Source: Elusimicrobiota bacterium (lineage in GTDB: Bacteria > Elusimicrobiota > Elusimicrobia > UBA1565). From it: a stretch of DNA of 64,000 bases. Position numbers and translations under genes: made by a program. How positions within the stretch are numbered: the stretch's first letter is position 1; the number at the start of each line of letters is the position of its first letter. Below are positions 6,378-14,778 of the stretch, one piece after another. The notes beneath the pieces are model-generated. The model was not told the origin of the DNA and made no database searches. It worked only from the letters and a program-made list of their open reading frames with translations. The stretch covers positions 62,001 through 126,000 of the forward strand of contig JBAZVI010000005.1 in NCBI GenBank assembly GCA_041660925.1, read 5' to 3'.

Positions 6378-9300
6378 CTAGTGGAACGGAAGCTCTACCA
6401 CCTGGCCGGAGCGGAGGAAGACGAGTTCGACGGAGGGGAGCTCGCCGAGGGCTTGGTGGACGGCGGAGGCGTAGGCGCGGGCCTGGGGTTTGTAGCGCTC
6501 GGCATGCGCCGCGAGGGCCCCCCTGGACCCCGCGGCACTGGCCGAGCGGTGCACGTCCGCGGCCTGCGCTTTGTCGGCCGTGCCGGTCTTGTAGTCGGCG
6601 ACGCGGAGCTTGCCGTCCTTGCGGTAGAGCAGGTCGATGCTGCCGCGCAGGACGGAGCCCTCGTGCGCCGCCACGAAGGGCAGCTCGCGCGCGAGGATCT
6701 CGACCTTTGCCAGCTCCTTGGCGAAAGCCGACGCCAGGAACTTCTCCAGAAGGGGTCGGCATTCGTCCGCCAGGGCTTTGGGGTCGGCGGCGGGATGGCG
6801 GGCGAGGATGAGCCGGACGGCCTCGGCCAGGGAGGGCTCGAGCTTCCCCCCTCCTTTATAATCCCAACCCTCGAGGAACTTGTGGCAGATGTCGCCCACC
6901 AGGGCGGCCTGGGCGCGTACGGCGCTCAGTTCGCGCTCCTCGGAGGCGGGCCGCTTGGGAAGCTCCTTTAATGCGTCCGTCGGCGTGATAAAAAGCTTCT
7001 TTGCGGAAAGCGCCCCGCATTCCTCGGCGCGCAGGGACCAGGCCTTCGCCAGGGCTTTGCCGTCGGGCTGGCGCTTCTTCCCCTCGGGGAGGGCGGGCTC
7101 TTCGGTGGACTTGTAGGCGGCCGTGAGATACTGGGGCTCGAGCTTGACCCCGTCCACCCCGAGCACGAGCGGCTGTTCCCCCTTGGCCGGCCAGAAGCCG
7201 GCCTCGCGCAGGATGCCGGCGAAGCTGCGGGTCTGTTTGGCCTGGGCGACGCCCATGAGCACGAGGTGCTCCTTCGCGCGGGTCATGGCGACGTAGAGCA
7301 GGCGCAGGGCCTCGCGCTCCTCGCGCTCCCGGCGGGAGGCGTCGATGCGGTGCCAGGCGAGGTCGGTGCGGCGGCCGAGCGCGAGGCCGACGGTGCCCTC
7401 GTACCAGTCGGACTGGCACTCGCTCTCGTCGCCGCCGCCGGAGGGCGGGTTGCGCGAGAGCTCGGGCAGGAGCACGACGGGGAATTCGAGGCCCTTGGCG
7501 CGGTGGATGGTGAGCACGCGCACGGCGTCGAGCCCGTCGTCGGCGAGCGGGCTCTCGCCCTCGCGGGCCGCGTCGCGCATCGAGCGTGCGACCGCGCCGA
7601 TGAACTCGCGCAGGGTGAGACCCGAGTCCTCGCTGGCCTCGGCGGCCATGCGGCGGAACTTGAGGAGATTGGCGAGCGTCTGCTCGCGATGGTAGACGGC
7701 CGAGAGCGCTTCGAGCAGGAAGCTGCGCTCGAGTACGAGGCCGACGAAGTCGCCCAAGGGCTCGCGGCCGGCGCGCTCGCGCAGCTCGCGCAGGACCTTG
7801 AAGAAGGAGGCGAGCCGGCGCTTGGTCTGATTCGGGATCTCCGCCTTCACGGGGTCCTTGTCGTAGCGGAGTTCGCGGGCGCGGCTCAGGGCCAACAGTT
7901 CGTCGTCGTCGATGGCGGCGAGCGGCGAGCGCAGCAGGCCGGCGAGCGCGACGCGGTCCTCGGGGTCGTCTAAGACCCGCAGGAGGTTCACGAAGTCGAC
8001 GACCTCCTGGGTGCCGAAGAAGTAGCCGTCGGCCTCGACGACGAAGGGGATACCGGCGTTCTTGAACGCGTCGAGGTAGGCGCCCATGGGCCGGGTCGTG
8101 CGCAGGAGCAGCGCGACATCGCGGAGATGGAACTTCCCCTCGTTCTTCCCGATGATGCAGTTCCTGAGGATCCAGTCGGCGCACCAGCGCGCCTGCGCCC
8201 AGCTCGCGGGCTCGGTCTTGGCCTCGTCCTTGCCCTCCTCGGGCAGGACGAGCGCCAGCTCGAGGCCGGGGGCGCGCGGCTCGTCGCCCGCGGGCCGCTC
8301 GTAGATCTCCTTGTAGGGCGGCTGGAGCCCGGGCTCGGCGACCAGCACGCGCGAGAACACCGCGTTGACCGGCGCGATGATGCCCTTGTGGCTGCGGAAG
8401 TTGGTCTGCAGGTCGCAGCGCTCGGCGCCCTGGTTGATGAGCGCGGCCGTGAAGCCCTCATAGGCGCGGATGTCGGCGCCGCGGAAGCGGTAGATGCTCT
8501 GCTTGGGGTCGCCGACCACGAAGAGCCGGCCGGGGCCGAAGTGGATGTGCCCCCAGTCTTTGGCGTGATGCTTCGGCTCCTCGCCGAGGAAGAGCAGGAG
8601 CTCGCCCTGGAGCGGGTCGGTGTCCTGGAACTCGTCGATGAGCAGGGCCGCGAAGCGCTCTTTTAAGGCCTCGCGCACCTCGCGATGGTCGCGCACGAGG
8701 TCGCGGGCCTTCACCAGCAGGCCGTCGTAGCCGATGTACCCGCGGCGCAGGTAGCCCTTGCGGAACTCGTCGGCGAAGGGCAGGACGAGCTCGAGGCCCT
8801 TTTTGACGAGCAGTTCGGCCTCGGGCGAGGCGTTCTCCGCGAGCGCCCAGCCCTCGGCATAGACCTTCTCGGCCTCGGGGTCCTCCCAGTTCGACGGCCA
8901 CTTGCCGTGCTTGAAGGCGCGGTAGACGGGCAGGTCGGGGAGCTTCTCGTCTTTCTCGAGGCGATGAGCGAAGTCCTCGAGGAAGGCGGCGATGGGCGGC
9001 AGGTTTTCGCGGATGGCGCCGCGCGGCTTGGGCCGCTTGAGCTTGGGATCGTCCAGGTGTTTGAAGTCGTGGGCGAGCTTCCTCAAGCTCTCGCGCATGG
9101 CGGGCGTCGTGGAGAGCCCGGCCTGGCGCATGCCCTCGGAGGACAGCACGCGGGCGAGGGCGGCGAGCTCTTCTAAGCTCGCGTGGGCGAGGACCTCGAG
9201 CCAGAGCGCCTTGCGCGAGGGATGCTCGCCCAACTCGCGGTCGAGCCAGCGCGCCCACTCGGCCTCGAAGAGCTCGTCGAAGGTCCCTCCCTCGTCGACC

Positions 9301-9764
9301 TCGAAAGACGGGTCGACCCCGGCCTCGAGCGGGTAGCGGCGCAGAAGCTGGGCGGCGAAATGGTGGATGGTGCCGATGTTGGCCCGGTCCATCTCGCGCA
9401 GGGCGGCCTCGGCCATGGCGCGCACGCGCTTCTCATCGGCGTTGAAGGCGGTCTTGGCGTCCTTGAGCCAGAGCTCGGCGACCTTCCGGCGCGCGGGCGG
9501 CAGCTCGCGGCCCTCGAGGTGGGCGAGCGTGTCGAGCAGGCGCGTGAAGAGCCGGTCCTTGATCTCGCCGGCCGCCTTCTCGGTGAAGGTGAGGGCGACG
9601 ATGCGGGTGAGCTCGACGCCTTCGCCCTTCCCGCCGCCGGCGAGCAGGGTGAAGAGGAACCGGTCCGAGAGCAGGGTCGTCTTTCCGGTGCCTGCCCCGG
9701 CCTCGACGACCGTGTTGGCCCCGAGGTTCAGGCGCGCGCGCTTGCGGGCTTCCGCGTCTTTCAC
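6378..9764 (-). CDS. addA: AddA/RecB-like UvrD-family helicase-nuclease, 1128 aa
   Basis: This is the helicase-nuclease subunit of an AddAB-type double-strand-break resection complex. A Walker A motif GAGTGKT is at residues 23-29, followed by TFTEKAAGEIKDR (motif Ia). LLIDEFQDTDPLQGE is helicase motif II; VVGDPKQSIYRFRGAD and TIHRAKGLEFPVVLLPEL are motifs III and V; LLYVAMTRAKEHLVL is motif VI. The C-terminus has a PD-(D/E)XK nuclease core (GSIDLLYRKDGKLRVADYKTG). Length is close to typical AddA. It is the downstream gene of the pair, its ATG overlapping the addB stop by 4 bp. It would load RecA on resected ends during recombination repair. Whether it recognises a Chi site is not visible. Confidence 0.9.
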   Translation of the reverse strand: MKDAEARKRARLNLGANTVVEAGAGTGKTTLLSDRFLFTLLAGGGKGEGVELTRIVALTFTEKAAGEIKDRLFTRLLDTLAHLEGRELPPARRKVAELWLKDAKTAFNADEKRVRAMAEAALREMDRANIGTIHHFAAQLLRRYPLEAGVDPSFEVDEGGTFDELFEAEWARWLDRELGEHPSRKALWLEVLAHASLEELAALARVLSSEGMRQAGLSTTPAMRESLRKLAHDFKHLDDPKLKRPKPRGAIRENLPPIAAFLEDFAHRLEKDEKLPDLPVYRAFKHGKWPSNWEDPEAEKVYAEGWALAENASPEAELLVKKGLELVLPFADEFRKGYLRRGYIGYDGLLVKARDLVRDHREVREALKERFAALLIDEFQDTDPLQGELLLFLGEEPKHHAKDWGHIHFGPGRLFVVGDPKQSIYRFRGADIRAYEGFTAALINQGAERCDLQTNFRSHKGIIAPVNAVFSRVLVAEPGLQPPYKEIYERPAGDEPRAPGLELALVLPEEGKDEAKTEPASWAQARWCADWILRNCIIGKNEGKFHLRDVALLLRTTRPMGAYLDAFKNAGIPFVVEADGYFFGTQEVVDFVNLLRVLDDPEDRVALAGLLRSPLAAIDDDELLALSRARELRYDKDPVKAEIPNQTKRRLASFFKVLRELRERAGREPLGDFVGLVLERSFLLEALSAVYHREQTLANLLKFRRMAAEASEDSGLTLREFIGAVARSMRDAAREGESPLADDGLDAVRVLTIHRAKGLEFPVVLLPELSRNPPSGGGDESECQSDWYEGTVGLALGRRTDLAWHRIDASRREREEREALRLLYVAMTRAKEHLVLMGVAQAKQTRSFAGILREAGFWPAKGEQPLVLGVDGVKLEPQYLTAAYKSTEEPALPEGKKRQPDGKALAKAWSLRAEECGALSAKKLFITPTDALKELPKRPASEERELSAVRAQAALVGDICHKFLEGWDYKGGGKLEPSLAEAVRLILARHPAADPKALADECRPLLEKFLASAFAKELAKVEILARELPFVAAHEGSVLRGSIDLLYRKDGKLRVADYKTGTADKAQAADVHRSASAAGSRGALAAHAERYKPQARAYASAVHQALGELPSVELVFLRSGQVVELPFH

Positions 9765-12700
9765 GCGTGCGCCTCCTCTTCGGTTCTTTTCACTTTTCGG
9801 CCGGCGATCTCATCCTTGTCGTAGACCCGCGCGAGCCGCTCGGCGCGGCGGCGGCTGGCGGGGTGCGCCTTGCGGCAGAGCGCGCCGAAGGGGCAGTACT
9901 CGCAGTGCCCGAAGCGGCCCTCGGCGGGGCTGATGAAGAACTCGCCGCGGGCCATGCGCTGGGCCATAGCCGCGAGCTCGACGAGGAGGTCGGCGCGGGC
10001 GCGCGCGTAGTCCTCGGCGCTGAAGCGCTGGATCCAGTCGATGCCGACGCGGTCCAAGCCGCCCTCGATGATGAGGAGCTCGGCGCCGTAGTGCGCGCCC
10101 TCGCCCTTGGGCGCCCAGGCGGACTGCGCGAGGAGCTCCTGGTAGATCGCGGGCTGGAGGTTCTCGAGCTTCACGACCTTGTTGTAGAGCTTCTCGGTCG
10201 AGCGGGGCCAGCGGGTCTTGTAGTCGACGATGCGGGAGTGCCCGCCGCCCAGGTCGACGCGGTCGGCCCGGCCGTGCAGGCGCAGAGCGCCGCCGCGGCC
10301 CTCGAGCTCGACCTCGAAGCGGGCGGGGTGCAGGCCGAGCTCGCCTAAGAGCTCGAGGTCGCGCTTCACGAAGTCCTTGAGCCAGACGCTCATGCGGCGC
10401 CGGGCGGACTCCCAGAGCAGCGGATAGACGCCGAGCGTGCGCCAGTCGTGCTCCTTGAAGGCCGCGTCGATGGTCTCATCGAGCGTCTTCTCCCAGCCGC
10501 GCAACGCACCCTCTCCCCGCCCCTCCCCCTCTCGAGGGGGAGGGTGGTGTTCCCAGAACCTCTCATCGAGCAGGCGCTTGTAGAAGCGCTCGAGCACCTC
10601 GTGGTAGAGCTTGCCGCGCGCCTGGGGCGTGAGCTGGCCGCGGTCGGAGGGCTCGTCGCCGGGGTCGAGGCCGAGCACGCGGTCGGCGAAGAACTTGAAG
10701 GGGCAGGTCGCGAACTCCTCGAGCGCGCTCGGCGAGAAGCCGCACTCGCCGCAGCTCTCGTTGAACTCGGGGCTCACGACGCCGACGGCGTCCATGCGGC
10801 CGGGCTTGCCCTCGCCCTTGAGCGCGAAGGCGTGCTCGTGGGCGGCGACGCAGAGCTCCTCTTCCAGGCCCAGCGCGGCGTAGAGCGGCCGGGTCTTCTC
10901 GCCGCCGCGCTCGGCCAGGACGAGCGCCTCCTTGGGCGTGAGCGCGGCGGGCGGCATGGACTCGAGCTTGGCGGGCAGGGGCCGGGGCGTGCGCTCGAGC
11001 TCGGCCTTCTCGAGCTCGAGCCCGCAGGCCTCGAGCAGCTCGCGCAGGTACGGCGAAGGGACCTGCGCCTTGCCGGCGTCGTCCGAGCGGGCGTAGACGC
11101 AGTAGAGCTTCTCGCGCGCGGAGCCGACGAGCAGGGTGAAGAGCAGGCGCTCCTCTTCATAGCCCTCGGCGAGCTTGCCGTGCAGCCAGAAGCCGGCGGT
11201 CTGGCGCAGGGCGGAGCGCACGTCGTCGGGGAGCAGGGGATCCTCGCGCGCCTGACGCGGGAACATGCCCTCCTCGAGCCCGAGGAGGAAGAGCGCGCGG
11301 AAGCTCTCGCCGCGCGCGTCCATCGCGTTGAGGAGGCGCACCCCGGCGTTGGGAGGGGCCGGGTCGAGGGAGGCGCGGCGGAGCTTCTCCTCGAGCGTGT
11401 CGAGGAAGTCCTCCCAGAGGCGGGGCGAATCGGGACCCTTCGCGCCCGGCCCCCCCGCCCCGCCTCCCCTCACCCCCAGCCCCTCTCCCTCGTGGAGGGA
11501 GAGGGGTGTGAGGGTGTCGAGGGCGTCGTAGGCGGTGAGCTCGTCTAAAGCGGTGAGGACGGCCTCGTAGGCGGGCCGGCCGGGGTCGTCGGCGGGCACC
11601 GCGAGGTGGCGCTCGAGCAGCATCCGCGCGAAGGCGGCGCGCTCGGTCCAGCGGTCGAGCTTGTGGGCTTTGTCGAAGTCGTCGCGCAGGCCGGCGACGA
11701 GCTTCCAGAGCGCCGCGTTGTCGGCGGCAGGGAGCAAACGAGCTCCCTGCCGTTGTTCTTCGGAATCCAGAGGAAAATCGCGATTCGCCCAATGTGCGAG
11801 CTTGCCCTCCCACTGCAGCCAGCCCGAGTGCACGCCGAGCCGGGCGATGAGCCGCTTCCAGCTCCAGAGCAGCGCGCGGCCCTCGTGCTCGCCCTCGTGC
11901 GCGTCGAGGCGGAAGTAGGGCGACTCGAGGAGATCGAGGACGGCGGAGGCGGGGTAGTCGCGCTTCTCGAGGGTGAGGAGCACGAGCGCGAGCCGCGCGG
12001 CGGGGTGGCGCAGGACGGGGCCGCCCTCGGGCGTCCAATAGGGGACGGCGTGCTCGGCGAAGACCTCCTCGGCGAGCGCGCGGAAGGGCTCGAGCGTGCG
12101 GGCGGCGACGCCCATGTCGGCGAAGGGCACGCCCTCCTCGTCATGGAGGCGGCGCAGCTCCTTGGCCGCGCGCCAGAGCTGGTCGCGCGCGCCCGAGACG
12201 CTGTAGAGCTTGAGCGCGGGCTTCGCCGCGCGGCGCAGTCCGTGCTCCTCTCGCCCGTCCTCGAACCTTTCAGCGCCGTGAGGTTCGAGGAGCGGCTCGC
12301 CGCGGCGCTCGGGCGAGAAGAGCCGGCCGAGCCCGGTCCCGAGCGCGCTGTCCGCGTCCTCGGGGAGGTACTCGGGCGCGGACTCGGCGCCGTGGAGGTA
12401 GGTCTCGACGAAGGGGCGGCAGAAGGCGTAGGCGGGGTGGTCCTTGAGGTACGGGTAGAAGACGGTGACGGGGTGGCTCGCCGCGACCGCGGCGAAGAAG
12501 TCGGCCTGCACGCCGGTGAGGTCGTAGAAGCCGTAGTAGAGCAGCTCCCCGTAGCGCGAGAGCGCGCCGGCCCGTCCGTCCTTGACGAGCTCGGCGGCGG
12601 CGCGCGGCAGGCCGGAGCCGGGGAGCGCGCCCATCTTCGCGAGCGCGGCGCGGTAGTCGCCGAGCAGCTTGAGGAGGTAGGCGAGCGCGGTCTTGCGCTC

Positions 12701-13120
12701 GGGGTCGCGGGCGAGGAGGTCGAGCTCGGCGGAGGCCTCGGTCTCGACGCCGGCGTCCGAGAGGTCGCGGATGCTCGCGCGGAAGGCGGCGCCGAGGCCG
12801 CGGCTCATCGCGTAGCGCTTCGCCTTGCGCAGGAGCCCGTCGACGAGGCGGTCGTGGAAGAGCGGGTCGCCCACGACGGCGGCGCCGGCCCCGCCGGAAG
12901 CCTCGACGAGCTCGGAGGCGAGCGAGAAGAAAGTGTGGAAACGCACGCCCAACAGCGAGAGGCCGTGCTCGACGCAGAGCAGGCGCTCGAGGCGGTCGGC
13001 GAGACGGCGGGAGGGCGCCACGACGGCGATCGGGTTCTGCGCGGAGGGCTTGAGCTCGCGCACGCGCGCCAGGAAGGCGCGTTCGAGCCCGGGCTGGAAC
13101 GGGCCGCAGACGACCTTCAC
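9761..13120 (-). CDS. addB: AddB-like inactivated helicase with Fe-S nuclease, 1119 aa
   Basis: It is the partner of the AddA-like gene. The N-terminus (PIAVVAPSRRLADRLERLL) aligns with the AddB helicase fold but lacks an intact Walker A. The C-terminus carries the nuclease core (LHGRADRVDL...RIVDYKTRW) and four cysteines arranged as C-PFKFF ... C-EY-C-PFGAL-C, the AddB iron-sulfur staple. The GTG start encodes MKVVCGPF and has a TATAAT box at 13168-13173 (minus). Two in-frame insertions of C-rich repeat hairpins (10521-10544 and 11480-11506) add low-complexity linkers near residues 858-872 and 533-551. The frame is kept, so the protein is probably functional. The name AddB is by domain and context; RexB or a fused variant cannot be excluded. 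Confidence 0.82.
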   Translation of the reverse strand: MKVVCGPFQPGLERAFLARVRELKPSAQNPIAVVAPSRRLADRLERLLCVEHGLSLLGVRFHTFFSLASELVEASGGAGAAVVGDPLFHDRLVDGLLRKAKRYAMSRGLGAAFRASIRDLSDAGVETEASAELDLLARDPERKTALAYLLKLLGDYRAALAKMGALPGSGLPRAAAELVKDGRAGALSRYGELLYYGFYDLTGVQADFFAAVAASHPVTVFYPYLKDHPAYAFCRPFVETYLHGAESAPEYLPEDADSALGTGLGRLFSPERRGEPLLEPHGAERFEDGREEHGLRRAAKPALKLYSVSGARDQLWRAAKELRRLHDEEGVPFADMGVAARTLEPFRALAEEVFAEHAVPYWTPEGGPVLRHPAARLALVLLTLEKRDYPASAVLDLLESPYFRLDAHEGEHEGRALLWSWKRLIARLGVHSGWLQWEGKLAHWANRDFPLDSEEQRQGARLLPAADNAALWKLVAGLRDDFDKAHKLDRWTERAAFARMLLERHLAVPADDPGRPAYEAVLTALDELTAYDALDTLTPLSLHEGEGLGVRGGGAGGPGAKGPDSPRLWEDFLDTLEEKLRRASLDPAPPNAGVRLLNAMDARGESFRALFLLGLEEGMFPRQAREDPLLPDDVRSALRQTAGFWLHGKLAEGYEEERLLFTLLVGSAREKLYCVYARSDDAGKAQVPSPYLRELLEACGLELEKAELERTPRPLPAKLESMPPAALTPKEALVLAERGGEKTRPLYAALGLEEELCVAAHEHAFALKGEGKPGRMDAVGVVSPEFNESCGECGFSPSALEEFATCPFKFFADRVLGLDPGDEPSDRGQLTPQARGKLYHEVLERFYKRLLDERFWEHHPPPREGEGRGEGALRGWEKTLDETIDAAFKEHDWRTLGVYPLLWESARRRMSVWLKDFVKRDLELLGELGLHPARFEVELEGRGGALRLHGRADRVDLGGGHSRIVDYKTRWPRSTEKLYNKVVKLENLQPAIYQELLAQSAWAPKGEGAHYGAELLIIEGGLDRVGIDWIQRFSAEDYARARADLLVELAAMAQRMARGEFFISPAEGRFGHCEYCPFGALCRKAHPASRRRAERLARVYDKDEIAGRKVKRTEEEAHA
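10521..10544. repeat. C-rich REP-like hairpin inserted in-frame in addB
   Basis: Eleven-bp arms (10521-10531, 10534-10544) with a 2-nt loop, of the CCCTCCCCCTC/GAGGGGGAGGG type. It encodes a PPPREGEGRGEG segment in AddB that is foreign to the family. Confidence 0.75.
11480..11506. repeat. C-rich REP-like hairpin inserted in-frame in addB
   Basis: Twelve-bp perfect arms (11480-11491, 11495-11506) flank GTG. The surrounding TPLSLHEGEGLGVRG peptide is the translation typical of this kind of dispersed repeat. It lies in a Gly/Pro-rich loop of AddB. Confidence 0.8.
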
Positions 13121-13255
13121 GCGGATGCTCGGCGGGCGGGATTCATGTCGGAGCTGCCTTCGATGGGATTATAGGCTATTGGGATTACGCTAGTTACAGT
13201 TCCCTATCTCCCCTTCCTGCGGGAGGGGGCAGGGGGAGGGGGAGCTGCTCTCTCA

Positions 13256-13284
13256 ACTTGAAATGCCAAATTGGCATATCAAGT
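13256..13284 (+). repeat. free-standing ORF6N-core palindrome upstream of the second ORF6N gene
   Basis: Fourteen-nt arms with one mismatch flank a single A (13270). The plus strand reads NLKCQIGISSQ, an ORF6N-type core, but it lies in the 13121-13396 spacer, outside the gene. The rest of that spacer holds a TATAAT for addB (minus, 13168-13173), a degenerate C/G-rich repeat at 13209-13243 and an ECF-type promoter. Confidence 0.7.
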
Positions 13285-13353
13285 CAGCGCACCAATCATC
13301 GGAGCGGCCGGCCTCATGACGGATAGAACGGCTCGGGTACGGGAATGTTGCAT

Positions 13354-13381
13354 GGAACTTTCGTCGGCTCCGGCGCGTACC
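13354..13381 (+). promoter_or_regulatory. ECF-type promoter GGAAC-N17-CGTACC
   Basis: GGAAC at 13354-13358 and CGTACC at 13376-13381 are separated by 17 bp. GCATGGAACTT also matches the bases around the promoter of the first ORF6N copy, so promoter and gene appear duplicated together. Confidence 0.6.
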
Positions 13382-13396
13382 CCTATGGGGGGCTCC

Positions 13397-13921
13397 ATGG
13401 ACAAAGATATCGAAGCCGTCGATCTCGGGCAGAAGATCTATCTCATCCGCGGGCAGAAAGTCATGCTGGACCACGACCTCGCCGCGCTCTACGGCGTCCC
13501 CACGAAACGCCTCAACGAACAGGTCCGCCGCAACCGGGAACGGTTCCCTGAGGACTTCATGTTCCAGCTTACGATCGAAGAAGCACGCATTTGGACCGTT
13601 TCAAGGTCGCAAAATGCGACCTTGAAGCGGGGAAAGAACATCAAGCACTTCCCGTATGCCTTCACCGAACACGGCGCCGTCATGCTGGCGAGCGTCCTCA
13701 GCAGCCCGATCGCCGTACGAGCGAGCATCCAGGTCGTCCGCGCCTTCGTGCGCCTGCGAGACACCCTCTCGCTGCACAAGGAGCTCGCGGCGCAGCTGCG
13801 CGAACTCGAGCGCAAGGTCGTCGGCCACGACGCGCGCATCGCGGAGATCTTCGCCGTCATCAAGCGGCTCATGGCGGAGCCCAGGAAGGCTGCGCCCAGA
13901 ATCGGATTCAAACCGGATTGA
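13397..13921 (+). CDS. ORF6N-domain DNA-binding protein (copy 2), 174 aa
   Basis: Same architecture as the copy at 3023: ORF6N domain (IRGQKVMLDHDLAALYGV, RFPEDFMFQL, PYAFTEHGAVML) and a C-terminal coiled coil with basic tail. Residues 1-30 and 120-174 are almost identical to copy 1, while residues 34-115 diverge strongly. A 35-bp near-perfect palindrome (13596-13630) covers residues 67-78, at the same place as in copy 1. An in-frame ATG 12 bp upstream (13385) is an alternative start; the chosen ATG matches the start of copy 1. It is followed by a truncated GTGGGGTCTGG element and then the terminator of tRNA-Ser on the other strand. Probably a DNA-binding regulator or mobile-element protein; target unknown. 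Confidence 0.85.
   Translation: MDKDIEAVDLGQKIYLIRGQKVMLDHDLAALYGVPTKRLNEQVRRNRERFPEDFMFQLTIEEARIWTVSRSQNATLKRGKNIKHFPYAFTEHGAVMLASVLSSPIAVRASIQVVRAFVRLRDTLSLHKELAAQLRELERKVVGHDARIAEIFAVIKRLMAEPRKAAPRIGFKPD
13596..13630 (+). repeat. palindrome inside the second ORF6N coding region
   Basis: Sixteen-nt arms (13596-13611 and 13615-13630) with one mismatch flank AAA. It is centred on Gln72-Asn73, homologous to Gln69-Phe70 in the first copy, but the arm sequences differ. Confidence 0.9.
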
Positions 13922-13923
13922 TG

Positions 13924-13940
13924 GTGTGGGGTCTGGCGGC
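13924..13940 (+). repeat. truncated GTGGGGTCTGG element
   Basis: Only the left border GTGTGGGGTCTGGCGG is present, at the same distance from the ORF6N stop as in copy 1 (3556). The stem and right border are missing, apparently replaced by the tRNA terminator region. Confidence 0.6.
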
Positions 13941-13957
13941 GGTTGCTCAGGTTAAGA

Positions 13958-13990
13958 CAAAACAAAGCCCCCGCCGGACGGCGCGGGGGC
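13958..13990 (-). terminator. intrinsic terminator of tRNA-Ser
   Basis: On the minus strand a GCCCCCGCGCCG/CGGCGGGGGC stem (13967-13990) is followed by TTTGTTTT (13966-13959). It is 5 bp beyond the encoded CCA of the tRNA. Confidence 0.85.
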
Positions 13991-13995
13991 TGAAC

Positions 13996-14087
13996 TGGCG
14001 GAGGGGGTGGGATTCGAACCCACGGAACGGTTTGACCCGTTCACCGGTTTTCAAGACCGGCCGTTTCAACCACTCACGCACCCCTCC
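13996..14087 (-). tRNA. tRNA-Ser(UGA)
   Basis: On the minus strand an acceptor stem GGAGGGG (14087-14081) pairs with CCCCTCC (14006-14000), with discriminator G and genome-encoded CCA (13998-13996). The anticodon arm is CCGGT-CTTGAAA-ACCGG with anticodon TGA (plus strand 14051-14053). A long variable arm (GAACGGGTC..CCGTTC) and the T-loop GGTTCGAATCC are class II features of serine tRNA. Confidence 0.95.
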
Positions 14088-14097
14088 AGATCGGATG

Positions 14098-14778
14098 CTA
14101 ACGAACGGCGTTGACCGCGGGAAGCTTCGCGCGGCGCAGCGGGACGTCGTACGTGAAATTGAAGAAGCCGACGGGCTTGGGAAGCTCGGCGAAGGTGAGC
14201 GCGCCGCTCATGCGCTGGCCCTCGCGCTCGGGCAGGGCGTCGGAGACGAGCTCGCCCTGCGCGACCTCCTTCGCGTCGAAGCGGCAGCCGCGGCTCTTGA
14301 GCTCGAGGGAGTCGAGCGAGCGGTCGCGCCACGCGCGGCAGGGTTTGCCCTTGGGCGAGAGCAGCCAGGCGGTGGCGAGATAGCGCTGGAGCCCCTGGCC
14401 CTCGCCGGCGTCGTAGAGGTGGAGCTCGAGGCGGCGCGGCGCGATGCGCACGGCGCCGGCGGTCACGACGTAGATGCGCCGGCCGCTCGCGCGGGACTCG
14501 TAGAGCCGGGCCGTGGGCCGCGGATCGTCCTTCGTGCAGGTGTAGGGCTGAAAAGGGTTGGAGGAGGGCTTGAGCTCGTAGCAGAAGTAGTTGCCCGCGC
14601 TGCGCTCGTCGCGGAGGTTGAAGCTGAGCTCGATGGCGGGCTTCGCGGGCTTGACCGGCCTCGTGTTCACCGCGATGGGGATGCTCTGCACGGCGGCGGC
14701 GGTGGAGACGCTCGGCGGCGTCTGTGCGAGCGCGGGCCGCGCGAAGACGAACAGGGCGGCGGCGAGGAGCGCGTTCAC
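14098..14778 (-). CDS. secreted protein of unknown function, 226 aa
   Basis: A GTG start (14778) overlaps the stop of the upstream gene by 4 bp and is preceded by GGGAG. It yields a signal peptide (MNALLAAALFVFARPALAQ, cleavage after ALA). The mature protein looks beta-rich and contains four cysteines (FCYELK, YTCTKDD, KPCRAW, SRGCRFD) that could form two disulfides. I do not recognise a family. It is the last gene of a leftward operon of exported proteins (lipoprotein, HEAT, secreted, secreted), suggesting a joint envelope role. Confidence 0.75.
   Translation of the reverse strand: MNALLAAALFVFARPALAQTPPSVSTAAAVQSIPIAVNTRPVKPAKPAIELSFNLRDERSAGNYFCYELKPSSNPFQPYTCTKDDPRPTARLYESRASGRRIYVVTAGAVRIAPRRLELHLYDAGEGQGLQRYLATAWLLSPKGKPCRAWRDRSLDSLELKSRGCRFDAKEVAQGELVSDALPEREGQRMSGALTFAELPKPVGFFNFTYDVPLRRAKLPAVNAVR

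Noticed and set aside
13397..14087. Prophage or integrative element at tRNA-Ser
   Set aside because: ORF6N genes can be phage-derived and lie beside a tRNA here, but there is no integrase, no attachment-site duplication of the tRNA 3' end, and no other phage gene nearby.
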